DNA from: Chara braunii
Lineage: Eukaryota; Streptophyta; Charophyceae; Charales; Characeae
Direction of reading: 5' to 3'
DNA length: 32,017 bases
NCBI GenBank assembly: GCA_003427395.1
Contig: BFEA01000036.1
Coordinates: forward strand, 2,584,003 to 2,616,019
The notes under the pieces are model-generated. The model did not search any database and was not told the origin of the DNA. It saw only the letters and a list, made by a program, of their open reading frames with translations. Both the position numbers and the translations under genes were made by a program. Shown piece after piece: positions 7,556 to 18,841 of this stretch (its first letter is position 1; the number at the start of each line of letters is the position of its first letter).

Positions 7556-9501
7556 GCGACTCTGAACTGCACCATATCTATGCGACACGCGCTCAAACGA
7601 AAAAGAGGAAACAAACCGTCAATAGCAATACAACTGATGGTGTTGTGAATATTACATCTAGACAACAAGGGGCCCAGTCAAGGCGATCAAGGAAGAGCAA
7701 AAAACAAGATACATCGGATAATGAAAATGAACATACTGGTGACCATGATATTGTGCGCGATGGAGTTGAAGGTGCCCATCAACAAGCGAGCACCCTCGAC
7801 GATGCTGAAAAAATGCATGTTGACTTTTATGACGATGGTTATGATCGGCGTGACAAATCTGTGCCTAATTTTTCATTGGGTTTGGCCGGTAAGTCTTTGC
7901 TCGATGATGACGAAGATGATAGCGATACGAGTGATTCTCAAGCGATTGATTCTACAACCAAGCGTAATCGTGTTCCTCAGGAAAAAAATCTCGTGGGTTC
8001 AACTCCAATTGGTGAGCTGACCCTCTGAAATCATCAGGTGGAGGAAAAAAATGCTCACTGTCAAACTCCATTCGGAGTTCTTGACAAGTTGGAACAACTT
8101 CATTCTGAGGTGTTGGGAGATGAATTTGTCACTCATGGAGTTGTTAGAGATGTGCGTGTTCGTGATTTATGTTCGCTATCCCAACGCTCTACACAAAGAA
8201 AAAAATCATCCACCGTTCCGGCAACTACAGTTCATGGGCATGCGAGTTCAGCAATTAACACAACTGATGATGTGTGCTCAACTGGAATGCTCGAGCGTGC
8301 ATTCGCTACGAATAGGGAGGAACGACAACCGGTTGTTAGTGAAACGACAACTCAGGTTTTGAGAGCGCTGGATGACATCTGTACCGATGAACTTGCACCT
8401 CTTCTATTTCGTGGACCAGTCCCTAGACGTGCACGGGTTCACGATTCGTGTTCGCAATCTCAACACAGCCAACGCGAAAGAGATGTTTGCACCACATCAC
8501 AACCACAAAATCCTTCAAATGTTATTGTGGTGCCTCATGATAAGGGTGCACCCACAATCGACACTCCGAATCCGTGCGCTTACCTTGGCAAATGGTTCGA
8601 CGATGCGAAGAAGGTTGGCCTACAAAAAGTCTTGACTGAGGTGCTTTTTGAAATGTTTGTCCAAACGACGAGCGTTGCAAAGGATAAAAATGTATGGGAA
8701 AAGTTTTTGGACAAGGAAAGAAGCAAACTCAGAGATATGCGGTTGGAACGAAAATCCCCTGGGACTCTTCCTTCAAACCCATTGAATGTTTCAGATTTTG
8801 AGGCTTCTTGGATGTTACAATCCTTTTTGCAGGACGAGATCACTAGGATGACGTTTAATTTGCCATATTGTTCGACAGAAGGGCCTATTCCCCAACCTTT
8901 TTTCAGATATGCACGGATACAACGCCTTTTAAAAAGGATTCCTATGATGGTTCCTTCTTCCGCTCCTCATTCCGCTTCGGTCCGTAGACTCCCCCTTCCA
9001 GCAGCATCTCCTCCAACTTTTTAACGTCTTCCGAATTATGCTACCCCATCCACTATGTCAACGCCGATTGTCACTACTTCTGTTGTTGTTTCTGCTTTGC
9101 CTGCCGCTACGACTACTCCATCTCCTTTCGGTTTTATTGTACCCGCTCCTACGCCGTCGAGAGACCATCTCCATGTCTATACAGGACCCTTGGAACAACC
9201 AAGTTCTTCTAATTTTAACATTGCGATCTATGACTCTCTTGAATCTATTGGTCCCAAAAAGACACTTGCACACCTGTCCTATCTTGACAGTTCTTGGAGG
9301 GTGGAAGATATTGTGGAAACTGCAGCACATTTGAATACGAACATGAACACTTGGAGATGTGTGGATGTTGCCATTCATCTCGATTACAATCGACAAAGAC
9401 AGACTCGATTCGGAACTTTTGAGGAGTATCGTCGTAAAGTGTTGCAACAGGTTTCTATTCGTGAGTTGCTGCAAGAGTACCGTTCCAATGAAGGAAGTTG
9501 A
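7556..9501 (+). pseudogene. Long single-frame protein relic downstream of the Helitron helicase
   Basis: One reading frame stays open from 7556 to the stop after 9501, about 648 codons, broken only by TGA at 8026-8028 and TAA at 9022-9024. Each would be a sense codon (CGA, CAA) with one C-to-T change. Visible parts, in order: basic stretches KKRKQ and RRSRKSKKQ (nuclear-signal-like), an acidic block LLDDDEDDSDTSDS, two related Ser-rich segments (VRDLCSLSQRSTQRKK and RVHDSCSQSQHSQRERD), a probably helical segment (YLGKWFDDAKKVGLQKVLTE), a Pro/Thr-rich linker, and a C-terminal globular-looking part (IAIYDSLESIGPKKT to the end, QVSIRELLQEYRS). No domain is recognised. Position and strand suggest a second Helitron gene or a captured host fragment. 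The first in-frame ATG is at 7588, in a poor context, or 7645. Confidence 0.6.
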
Positions 9502-9731
9502 TATCTCTACTAAGAGAGATAGGAAGAGAGAGGTGTTGATTGGGCTGTCATTCATACGTTGCCTGAATCATAATTTTGTTGATGGTCAACTTTTCTTTCG
9601 GTTAAGTAATTGTCGTTACAAGACAGATATAAAAAGAGAGATAAATAAAGGTGTCCAGAGGGAGGGGGGGGGGGAGGGGGGACATATAGAGAAATAACGA
9701 TAGAGAGATAGCCACAGATAGATAGATAGAT

Positions 9732-9780
<49 letters not shown>

Positions 9781-9988
9781 CAATCTTGCCTTAACATTAT
9801 TATGTTTGTTTAAGTTAAGCTGGATTCAATTACGCGATAATTATGCGTTGACCATAGTGTGGGCACTTCCTCAGTTTAATCGAATGAATAATGTCGATAT
9901 TAAACTTTTTTTTTTTAATGTTCATGTTGGTCTTTCTTTGTTGTTTGAAATTTCATTAGTGCTCTCTCTCTCTCTCTTGATCTGTATT

Positions 9989-10027
<39 letters not shown>
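9502..10027. repeat. Simple-repeat stretch: G-run, GATA/GA tract, CT tract
   Basis: It contains a G-rich run near 9660-9681, (GATA)n passing into (GA)n at about 9717-9775, and a (CT)n tract at 9960-10027 that runs into the gap. A 7-bp hairpin TATCTCT/AGAGATA lies at about 9503-9523, just past the preceding stop. No gene seen. Confidence 0.9.
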
Positions 10028-10947
10028 NNNNNNNNNNNNNNNNNNNNNNNNNNNNNNNNNNNNNNNNNNNNNNNNNNNNNNNNNNNNNNNNNNNNNNNNN
10101 NNNNNNNNNNNNNNNNNNNNNNNNNNNNNNNNNNNNNNNNNNNNNNNNNNNNNNNNNNNNNNNNNNNNNNNNNNNNNNNNNNNNNNNNNNNNNNNNNNNN
10201 NNNNNNNNNNNNNNNNNNNNNNNNNNNNNNNNNNNNNNNNNNNNNNNNNNNNNNNNNNNNNNNNNNNNNNNNNNNNNNNNNNNNNNNNNNNNNNNNNNNN
10301 NNNNNNNNNNNNNNNNNNNNNNNNNNNNNNNNNNNNNNNNNNNNNNNNNNNNNNNNNNNNNNNNNNNNNNNNNNNNNNNNNNNNNNNNNNNNNNNNNNNN
10401 NNNNNNNNNNNNNNNNNNNNNNNNNNNNNNNNNNNNNNNNNNNNNNNNNNNNNNNNNNNNNNNNNNNNNNNNNNNNNNNNNNNNNNNNNNNNNNNNNNNN
10501 NNNNNNNNNNNNNNNNNNNNNNNNNNNNNNNNNNNNNNNNNNNNNNNNNNNNNNNNNNNNNNNNNNNNNNNNNNNNNNNNNNNNNNNNNNNNNNNNNNNN
10601 NNNNNNNNNNNNNNNNNNNNNNNNNNNNNNNNNNNNNNNNNNNNNNNNNNNNNNNNNNNNNNNNNNNNNNNNNNNNNNNNNNNNNNNNNNNNNNNNNNNN
10701 NNNNNNNNNNNNNNNNNNNNNNNNNNNNNNNNNNNNNNNNNNNNNNNNNNNNNNNNNNNNNNNNNNNNNNNNNNNNNNNNNNNNNNNNNNNNNNNNNNNN
10801 NNNNNNNNNNNNNNNNNNNNNNNNNNNNNNNNNNNNNNNNNNNNNNNNNNNNNNNNNNNNNNNNNNNNNNNNNNNNNNNNNNNNNNNNNNNNNNNNNNNN
10901 NNNNNNNNNNNNNNNNNNNNNNNNNNNNNNNNNNNNNNNNNNNNNNN
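10028..10947. other. Assembly gap (920 N)
   Basis: An unbroken run of N, flanked on the left by a CT microsatellite and on the right by a C-run. Any element boundary here is invisible. Confidence 1.
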
Positions 10948-11018
10948 CCCCCCCAGTACTATCAAACCCCAGGCTAGCAAGGAAATAACGGGGAAAATAA
11001 TGGGGAAAATAATCATTA

Positions 11019-11145
11019 CCTAAACACGAAAGAGAGAACTATCACCCTAAACACAAAAGAGAGAACTATCGCCCTAAATACGAAAGAGAGAACAATCACC
11101 CTGCAGGGATCAAACCAACCATCACCCTGTAGGGGTCAAACCTAT
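11019..11145. repeat. 27-bp tandem repeat
   Basis: Three close copies (11019-11045, 11046-11072, 11073-11099) begin CCTAAAYACRAAAGAGAGAAC and end TCRC. Two diverged units (CCTGCAGGGATCAAACC and CCTGTAGGGGTCAAACC) follow to about 11145. Confidence 0.9.
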
Positions 11146-12730
11146 CCTGTGTAAGTTTCCACATAGTCCTTGGCATAGTGGATATCTCACTTTACGCATC
11201 ACAGAAGTCTACAGCACTCAACATTCACGTCGTAATCCTATCATACAGTCCTTAAACAGTCGATACCACAGGCAATAATCGTTCGTGACATCAATAAGGA
11301 AACATCCATAATATAGTGTCGATTTTCACTTCAGTCAGAGGTCAACCATCTATGGAGCAGAAACAGCCACACGAACTCACACACCATGCCCTAAATAGCA
11401 AAACTGAGCCGCAGAATTCCTGAAAGAAGGTAGAGACCTTCCCAAAACGACAGACCCGGGGCGGCGTCAGGCCTCATCATCCCAGGTGATCCCCGCCACG
11501 TCCTCTATTGTCGTACAGGCAAAAGCAAAAACAGCGACACCAATTCCTCGTCCATTCGTAACTCAGATATTGTAATCGTCCCTAGCACTAATGATGAATT
11601 ATCCCCAAAACAGTGTCAAGTTTCAATTTACCCTAAATAATCTCTGAACCGAAACTATCTGCAGAGCAAGGCCAGCCTCACCTAAGCAGAGGATCCCCGC
11701 AAGGTGGAAGAAGTCAAAAACCCATGCCCTATGTAGGCAAAGCTCCACAGCAGTCTTCACCTAAGCAAAAGAGGTCACCCCAAAACGACAGACCCAATGA
11801 AGGGCAGCATCCGGCCCATCATTCCAGGTGATCCCCGCAAGGTGGGAGAAAGTCAACACCGACAACCTAACCACTGAAGTGGGAGAAAGTCAACACCGAC
11901 AACCTAACTACTGAAATCGATCCAGAATTCGGAAACGAGAAACAAAAAATGACAATCAGAAGACAAAGACCAGCGAAAGAAAAAGCGGAGAGTAATATTG
12001 GGAAATGGAAAATGGAAACGAAGACGGAAACGGCAACGAGATCGTAAGAGGACAATGACACCAAAAAGGAATTAAAGGTAGGCAATAGCGGCACATGGGA
12101 AGTGGAGAAGGCGGTGCAGACGAAAACGACGCTGACAGCAGTATTAAAACTCGGAAAATAGTCCCTGTGATAGCGACATGCATCTCACTCGTCATCTTTG
12201 ATGATGAAAAGGATAACGATGGTAAGTCGCTTCTTCTTCCGCAGGATGACATGAAAGATTTCTCCATACGCGAGTCGACGTTTGGCTACTCACTGCCATA
12301 GATAAAGCAGTAGCCAGAAAGTCCCCACAGCGTAGCAACAGCAAACCTTGATGGGGTGATCATCCCTCCACCGACAGCATCACCCAACGGAAGCTGACAC
12401 AACAGAACTCATGAAGTCTGACGCAGCAGCACTCATGAAGTCTCCATATATGTGACCAAGGCAAATGCCCTGACCTGTTGATAATACTGATGTGTGGGGC
12501 GTCATCCAACTACCACCCATGCCTGCCAACCTGGCAAGGAGGAGGGGCCATGAGTGGTACGCGACGACGCTATTCGGTCGCAGGGGCGTCACCCTCCCCT
12601 CGATACACCCAGCGTCCGTAGTGTTAAAAAATTTAGCGCAGCGCTAGCGCCCTCTTATCTTTGCCGACAGGACTTGACATGACTCCAAGGCAAAAGTGGT
12701 TTGCATTGTTATTCTGCATAACATACTTTT

Positions 12731-12734
<4 letters not shown>
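11146..12734. repeat. Non-coding stretch with diverged direct repeats
   Basis: A block running from CCATGCCCTA through CCAAAACGACAGACCC to CAGGTGATCCCCGC occurs at about 11385-11500 and again at about 11721-11842, with a partial third copy near 11680-11735. A 37-bp tandem duplication (GTGGGAGAAAGTCAACACCG...) is at 11842-11878 and 11879-11915. I see no gene. Short frames here have no recognisable similarity. Confidence 0.75.

Positions 12735-12771
<37 letters not shown>
12735..12771. repeat. (TA)n microsatellite
   Basis: About 18 TA dinucleotides. Confidence 0.95.
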
Positions 12772-12772
<1 letters not shown>

Positions 12773-12774
<2 letters not shown>

Positions 12775-12955
12775 GGTCCGCCGTCTGGACATTTCTGGAC
12801 CTGCTTACCAGCCCTGACCATCCAGAACCATGCATGTCCGGGGGTCCGGATGTGCCCGGAAGATGTGCCCGGAAGTCCGGACGTCCGCACCTGACCGGAC
12901 ATGTGTTCGGTCCCATGACATGAGCTGTCCGGGTCTGGGTCCGGCGTAGCGATGT
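12773..12955. repeat. Cluster of GTCCGG/CCGGAC motifs with nested inverted repeats
   Basis: Arms CATGTCCGG (12833-12841) and CCGGACATG (12895-12903) enclose a GTCCGG...CCGGAC pair and a 13-bp tandem repeat (ATGTGCCCGGAAG twice). The density of CCGG-type words is unlike the flanks. It may be a fragment of a transposon end. Confidence 0.5.
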
Positions 12956-12983
12956 TTATTAATTTTATTAACTTATCTAAATG

Positions 12984-12986
<3 letters not shown>

Positions 12987-13053
<67 letters not shown>
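12987..13053. repeat. (GT)n microsatellite
   Basis: About 33 GT dinucleotides. Frames crossing it encode Cys-Val or Thr-His repeats and are not genes. Confidence 0.95.
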
Positions 13054-13057
<4 letters not shown>

Positions 13058-13205
13058 TTGGGTGTGGACTGGCAGGCGGACGAGCACTCACCATTACCGC
13101 AAGGCACTCACCACAGTGGCACCAGCCAGCACTTAATATGCAAGTGGGTGGGCAGGCGGGCGGCTGGTGGAACACCAACATAGCAAGGCACACAGCAACA
13201 CACAG

Positions 13206-13400
13206 ACCCATGAATGCGGCAACTTGAAGGAGCAAAGTGAACTATCACCTACTCGCATCATATGGAAAGACCAGCAGACTGTAGGTTCACACCACCTTCA
13301 GGAGCCAGAACGCGACTAGTAGACGGATGTCTGTCACCACCAGAAAACGAAGACTCGGGCATCCTGAACACGGCAGCCCGCCTAATGGTGTTGCAGGCAC
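13206..13400 (+). repeat. Diverged third copy of the 3' block of the long repeat
   Basis: It starts near GGAGCAAAGTGAACTATCACCT, continues through GCAGACTGTAGGTTC, and includes GGATGTCTGTCACCACC. It aligns with 15590-15700 and 16989-17100, where the same words occur in the same order. Non-coding. Confidence 0.6.
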
Positions 13401-13493
13401 TTCATACAAAAGGGCATCAACTATCCGGCACAACTTTCGACACACAAATACGGGAAAAAGGCTAAGAAAAACAATTATGGAAAATAGTAACAT

Positions 13494-13496
<3 letters not shown>

Positions 13497-13570
<74 letters not shown>

Positions 13571-13632
13571 CCTGTGTGTGTGCCTGTGTGTGTGTAGATG
13601 TGTGTGTAGATGTGTGTGTAGATGTGTGTGAA
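13497..13632. repeat. Compound GT/GCGT microsatellite with a 12-bp minisatellite
   Basis: A GT tract with CGTG and CCTG variants is followed by three copies of a GTGTGTGTAGAT unit. Confidence 0.95.
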
Positions 13633-14231
13633 AACACATATAATGGTTAGTCACAGTACAACAGAGTTGCACTCCGATCAGTGCTCTGCAAGGAGATGCC
13701 CATGTGCAAAGACTCAAAGACAGTTCTCACATAGCTCTTGAGTGCAGAGCACAGAGAACAGAAAAAGCACAAGTACAAGACTGAAAAGGAAAAAAAACAA
13801 CTGTAATGAACCCAGTCTGTAAGATACTCGCCAAATGTCGAAATACAAGGTAACTCAACTCTGAACAATGTCCCCAATAATCATGAAGATGATCCCTGAT
13901 ACAATGTCTCGTTTCCAGTAGAGGAAGAGAGCGGAGGGGGAATAGACAGAGTAGAAGGTGGAAGAGAAAGTAATCATCAATGACCACACAGAGAGTAGCC
14001 CAACATTCTCCACTCCTTATCCGGGCTTCCCCTCGCCTCCACGTCAGCAAAACAGTATGCAGTAATTAGCCTGACAAATCCTGATCACATCCAAGTGCCA
14101 CGTGGCACAGTTCTCTCGTGAAGACGTTGGTGACAATCAACAGTGCACAGTATCGTCATCAACCTCAGGTAAGTATCCCAATCCTCCTCAATCATCCACA
14201 GACCGGCCAATGTAGACAACGTGGCCAATGC
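13633..14231. other. No recognisable feature
   Basis: I see no convincing gene, RNA or repeat in this stretch. The open frames present are short and lack family similarity. Confidence 0.6.
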
Positions 14232-14409
14232 CACATAAGTAATGAAGACAGGTGGCATGCACCACGTTAGCAATGAAGACAAATGGCATGCACCACATCA
14301 GCAGAGGCTGGCGCTCAGCAGAGAAGGCACCAGCATGCTGCCTCAGTCCCGCGTCGTCGTCCACAGTGCCAGCGCACAGCCAGCGTCCAGCCAGCGTCCA
14401 GCCAGCGTC
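14232..14409. repeat. 31-bp and 11-bp tandem repeats
   Basis: Two copies of a 31-bp unit (CACRTWAGYAATGAAGACA...GGCATGCAC) lie at 14232-14262 and 14263-14293. Three copies of CAGCCAGCGTC lie at 14377-14409. An open frame of 257 codons (14283-15053) runs through this DNA, but it overlaps repeats and shows no domain, so I do not call it a gene. Confidence 0.85.
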
Positions 14410-14899
14410 AAGGGAGCATAACAAGACTGAATGTTGAACCCCTGGAGGCAGGGTCTTATGTAGTGATAGACCGAGTTGACCTGCCTCAGGTCTCCCACCC
14501 ACGGCAGTGGCTCAGATTGACTCACAGCCGACGGCCCAGATCTCATACAGTTGCAGACTTCCACTTGGTCCGAATGCTGTCTCGGTATCTGCATACAAAC
14601 AAGTGTACGTGTCTGACCGGCGGCCTCGACTGGGTGCATGCAGACTTTGACTCTTGGCCCGCTGGGCAGTTGCCAAAGTCAACTGTCAGGCGCACAGGGC
14701 CTGGGCCCAACAAGGGGATTTTCCCCCCCTGGCCTTTGCGGCCTCAGACCGGGGTCGTGGCCTGTGTGTGGCCTGAGGGCCACTCCAAGGCATATCAAGC
14801 GGGGTATTGCACAGCAAACAACAGGCAAACAGGCCCACAAGGCAGGGAGAAAACAACAAATAATAGACAGGAAACAACCAGAGAAAAAGCAGCAAGGCA

Positions 14900-15862
14900 A
14901 CACATAGGCTGGAGGGCACAGGGGAGGCGAGAGGGCAGACAACACACAAGCACACAAGGCACAGAAAAGGCAACAACAACGAGGCAAAAGAAGTTACAAG
15001 AACTGGAAAAAAAAATCAATCTGATGTACCAAGCGAAAAGAAATAAAAACTGATGATGATAGATGTTTCATCGGACTTGCACCGACTCATCAGGACTCCG
15101 AGGTTAAACCCTCGACAATCTGCGGAATCCCCATATTGACGTTTTGGCCCTTTTGGGTCATGAACCCTTTGACGAAAGCAGACTGCCGGCAGGCAACGTC
15201 AAAAGCGGACCATGATAGCAGCAGGGAAAGACTCAGCAAAGCACCAGGTAATGCTGCCGCAGCCTGCCGGCACAACCCAACTGCGCGCGCCAAACCTTAC
15301 TGCGTGGAACCGCAGATCAAGTGGACGGGCAGCAAGGCAACAGCACAGCGACGCACAAAGCAACACTGCCAAGGCAGCCAAACGACACGGCACACAAGCA
15401 TGGTGCATTGGAAACCAAGGCACGGAGATGGGGCAGCAAGGGAACAGCACAGCGAAGAGCACAAAGCAAGACCAACAAACGCAGCTGAACTACACAGCAA
15501 ACAAACCCGCTGCCAAGAACGACATGGGAAGCAAGCAGGATGGGCAGCAATGCAGCGGAGAGCGCAGACAAGGCAGTCGACACCCTAAAAATGGACAAAA
15601 GCCATCCATGACTTACTCAAACCACAAGTAGAACCCCACAGACCGTTGGTTCTCACCACCTCCTGAGCCCGGGAAGCCACTCCAATGGATGTCCATCATC
15701 ACCCAGAGACCATTTGCATCACAGACCTTACAAGCAGAGTGCTCCCCCTACTATGAGTTCTGCAGGCACTCCGAACAACCCACAATCGACTGTTTGGCAC
15801 ATCTTGGGGGTGCTCGGTTAGACACACAAAAAGTAAGGGAAAAAAAAAAAAAAAAAAAAAAA
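14900..15862 (+). repeat. Long diverged repeat, copy 1 (ends in poly(A))
   Basis: The block order is a GGAGGGCACAGGGGAGG-type start, then ATGATGATAGAT, then GACAATCTGCGGAATC at about 15110, then a purine-rich middle, then GAACCCCACAGACCGTTGG at about 15632, then TTTGGCACATCTT. It ends with about 23 A residues at 15840-15862. The same order recurs at 16218-17235. It is probably an old transposable element. Open frames inside are Gln/Lys/Thr-rich and unconvincing. Confidence 0.7.
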
Positions 15863-16217
15863 CAGAAGAATGACATACAAAAAACTGATTATGTGTGTGT
15901 GTGTGTGGTAAATAATTAAAACATAACCCCAGCGACCAAGCTTCACACCATACAGCCTTTCCCAAACCCCCACAACACATCGCAAGGCTAGAGGCGGCAG
16001 AACAAGCGCATGGCATTCAAACGACAAACTCAATGCCATCGTACAGACGGACCAAACAATCATGGCACGAGCTCAGCCTGACGGTTGAGAACGAAACGTT
16101 GAGAAACAAAGGTTGAGTCCAGGAGAACGGCGGACGAACAACAGTGAGGAAAAAGGCAGAGGCGGGGGACACACTGTCAGCGGTTGATGACAAGCAGTGG
16201 CAACAGACAGCAAAGGC
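15863..16217. other. Spacer between the long repeats
   Basis: A short GT tract lies at about 15894-15908. Otherwise I see no feature. Confidence 0.5.
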
Positions 16218-17235
16218 TGGAGGGCTTGGGGAAGGTGGGTGGGCAGACATACAATACACACTAGTACACAGTGCGCAAGGCGAAACCAACATGCCAAAGA
16301 AACATAGCAAAAGCAAAGAGCAGCAGCGCAGAAAAATCCAAGTAACAAAACAGGCGAAGACCGAATAAAATAAAAATGATGATAGATTTTTTGTCAGCGT
16401 TGGACAGACTCGTCAGGAGGCTGAACCCTTGACAATCTGCGGAATCTCCGTAGTTGATGGTTTGGGTCATGAACACTTCGACCCATGTTGAAGGCAGACT
16501 GTCAACAAGCAGAACACAGCAGCAGGGCAACAACTCAGCGAAGGACCAGGCAATGCTGGTGGAGCAACCCGACTGCATAAAGCCAATTTGAAAACGGCTG
16601 CAAGGAGAGACACAGCAAGCGGACGAGCAGCAGGGCACGGTGAAGCACAAGCAGCACCAACACAGCAGCCATACTACACGGCACACATGCAAGGAACACG
16701 GAAGGCATGGCACGTGGATAGGCATGCGGACGAGCAGCAGGACAGGAGCGCAGCGAAGCACAAGTCAGCACCAACACAGCAGCCACACTTCACGGCACAC
16801 AAGCAAAGAAAGCGGAAGGCACGGCAGGTGGCAAGGCAGCAACACAGTGAAGCACAGGGCAACACTGACACCACAACCACACCACATAGTGAACACAACA
16901 GCCTTGCAAAGAACTACGGGCAACACAAGCAGGACGGGCAGAAAGGCAGTGAAGAAGCAAACACGAGGCAGTCTACACATCCAACCCGGAGCAAAGCGAA
17001 GCATAACCTACTCACATCACGATTGAACCCCGCAGACTGTTGGCTCCCACCACCCCCTGAGCCAGGGAGTCCCCCAGACGAACATCCGTCATCACTCACA
17101 GGCAACACAGACATCCCAAACCAAGTGGCCTCCCTAAGAGTGCTGTAGAGTAGGCACTCCAGATTAGGAATGACCCACTGTTTGGCACTCCTTAAAGGTG
17201 CTCAGTTTGGCAGACAAAAATACTTGGAAAACAAT
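16218..17235 (+). repeat. Long diverged repeat, copy 2
   Basis: Same block order as 14900-15862: GGAGGGCTTGGGGAAGG start, ATGATGATAGAT at about 16376, GACAATCTGCGGAATC at about 16430, GAACCCCGCAGACTGTTGG at about 17026, and TTTGGCACTCCTT near 17180. The offset is about 1.3 kb. It contains an internal 107-bp tandem duplication from 16619 and 16726 (both start GCGGACGAGCAGCAGG). Confidence 0.7.
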
Positions 17236-17267
17236 AGGAGAAAGGCAGAAAAACAAACCAAAAACTG

Positions 17268-17269
17268 TT

Positions 17270-17304
<35 letters not shown>

Positions 17305-17420
17305 TGTTTGTGTGTGCTTGTTTAATATTTTGCAAAGATCAGCGATCGAACCTGTTCCAACCACCGGCAACAAAGTGATTGCTTGCTGGTGATGAGCAAC
17401 CAGACTGATGTCCCCCCCAT
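17268..17420 (-). mobile_element. Possible tRNA-derived SINE-like unit
   Basis: On the minus strand, TGGTTGCTCATCACC (17388-17402) resembles a pol III A box, and GGTTCGATCGC (17342-17352) resembles the B box GGTTCGANNCC. They are followed by an AC-rich stretch and 24 A residues (T run 17268-17291). Order and spacing fit a tRNA-type promoter with an A tail. I found no target-site duplication, and the box matches are imperfect. Confidence 0.35.
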
Positions 17421-18129
17421 AGTACATGCAGGCAGGGTGTGTGTGTTTAAAAAGAAAAAAAAAAAAAAAAACAAGATTCCCCATGTCTGTGTGATTGAGC
17501 ACTACGTGCCAACTTATCCATCGGGTGGACATGCATTTGTACTGACCATTTTGCCTCCTAGAGCACTTATTCTTAGACTTGAACTCTGTTCCAACTTTGG
17601 CAATATTTTAATATTTTTTGTTTCTCATCTTCTTTGATGGAACAATATTAAAAAAAAAGCAAGTACCATGTACGGTAGCTGCCACTGTATGAGGGGAAAG
17701 GGGCAAAAAAGGACTCCCAATATAATTAAACTAATTAATTAACTAGGAAAATAAAATTCTGGAGTCCACTGAATGCATACGGTTGCCCCTCTCTGTGATG
17801 ACCCGCTAGGTCAAATGCACTCCGGCCATTTAGGCTCAGAAAGCCAGCGTCAATGACGGCAGCAGGGTTGGAAGAATAGATTCGGTGACACTAGGGCTTA
17901 AAAAATGGTCCGGAGGCCACCATGTTTAAAAATAGGTTTGGGTTCACCAGGTTCGACAAATAGGTTCAGGATCAAAGGTGGTTTAAAAACTTTAAACGGT
18001 TTACTAGTCCGGAACGGAGAGAGGAGTCTCAGAGTGTGTCTCCGAGCGTGTGTGTGCTGGCGATGTGTGTGTGTGTTTTTCGATACCATCTTAGCATATG
18101 TTCGATTCATTCTTGTCGATCAATAGATT
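17421..18129. other. No recognisable gene; A-rich runs
   Basis: There is an A run near 17458-17470 and AT-rich DNA at 17720-17760 (AATTAATTAACTAGG). No convincing gene or element. Confidence 0.6.
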
Positions 18130-18841
18130 GCCCGTTTGATCAACTACTACTCTAGATCAGCCATTAACTCATTAAGTCATTCAATCAACTGATTGGAAAT
18201 GACCATTCAAGAGAACCCTCAATCAATCGATTAATCAATCAATCGACCAATCAATCAATCGGTCAATCAATCAATAGATAAATCAATAGATCGTAAAAAA
18301 GCAACCAATCAATCAAACCTAATGCGACGAATGACGATCAATCAAGGAACTGAGCCACGGAGCAGCCAATTGAACGGCAAGTCCGATACGACGAAACAAA
18401 AGAATCAGTGAATGTAGCGAAGTCGTTGAAAAATCAATCATTAAGTGAGTAGTCATTCAGCCATTGATCATTTAATAATTAATATCAAACGACAGAACAA
18501 TCGTTTGACCATCGATCGTCTGGCCATCAAACATTTAATTAATTAAAATCAAACGATAGAACAATCATCAGGCGATCGCCATATCCATCAATCGTCATGT
18601 GATCACTATATCCAACAATCAGCGGGTGATCGCTATAAAAGCAAACGACAAAACATTAATCAATCATTCAGACGATCGTCAGGCCATTGATCATTGAATC
18701 CAATTGCGTGCCGTGAATCATGAATTGATCATTCTGACAACGAATTGGAAACGGTTGCAGAAGACCAATCAATCACTCAATCTAGTTGTGCGTCGTCAAT
18801 CATGAATTGATCGAACAAAGTAATTGTTCGAAGCAATAAGG
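18130..18841. repeat. Degenerate AATC-rich cryptic repeat
   Basis: It is dense in ATCA/TCAA words (18140-18330) and in longer diverged repeats. For example, CATTTAAT...ATCAAACGAYAGAACAATC occurs at 18469 and 18532, 63 bp apart. Non-coding. Confidence 0.8.

Noticed and set aside
7885-7900. GGTAAGT as a 5' splice site
   Set aside because: The frame continues straight through into a plausible acidic protein segment, and no partner acceptor is needed.
8012-8037. GTGAGC...CATCAG as an intron removing the TGA at 8026
   Set aside because: It would be only 26 bp, too short for a normal spliceosomal intron, and not a multiple of three, although the frame continues in phase on both sides. A nonsense mutation is simpler.
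9170-9480. Ulp1/C48 protease similarity suggested by IAIYDSL
   Set aside because: The upstream His-Trp and the downstream Gln...Cys-Gly catalytic block cannot be found. One short motif is not enough.
9503-9523. A hairpin after the downstream frame as the Helitron 3' terminus
   Set aside because: It is not followed by CTRR at the expected distance. I could not identify the true Helitron ends.
14283-15053. A 257-codon plus-strand frame
   Set aside because: It crosses tandem repeats and part of the long diverged repeat, has no domain, and its composition follows the repeat DNA.
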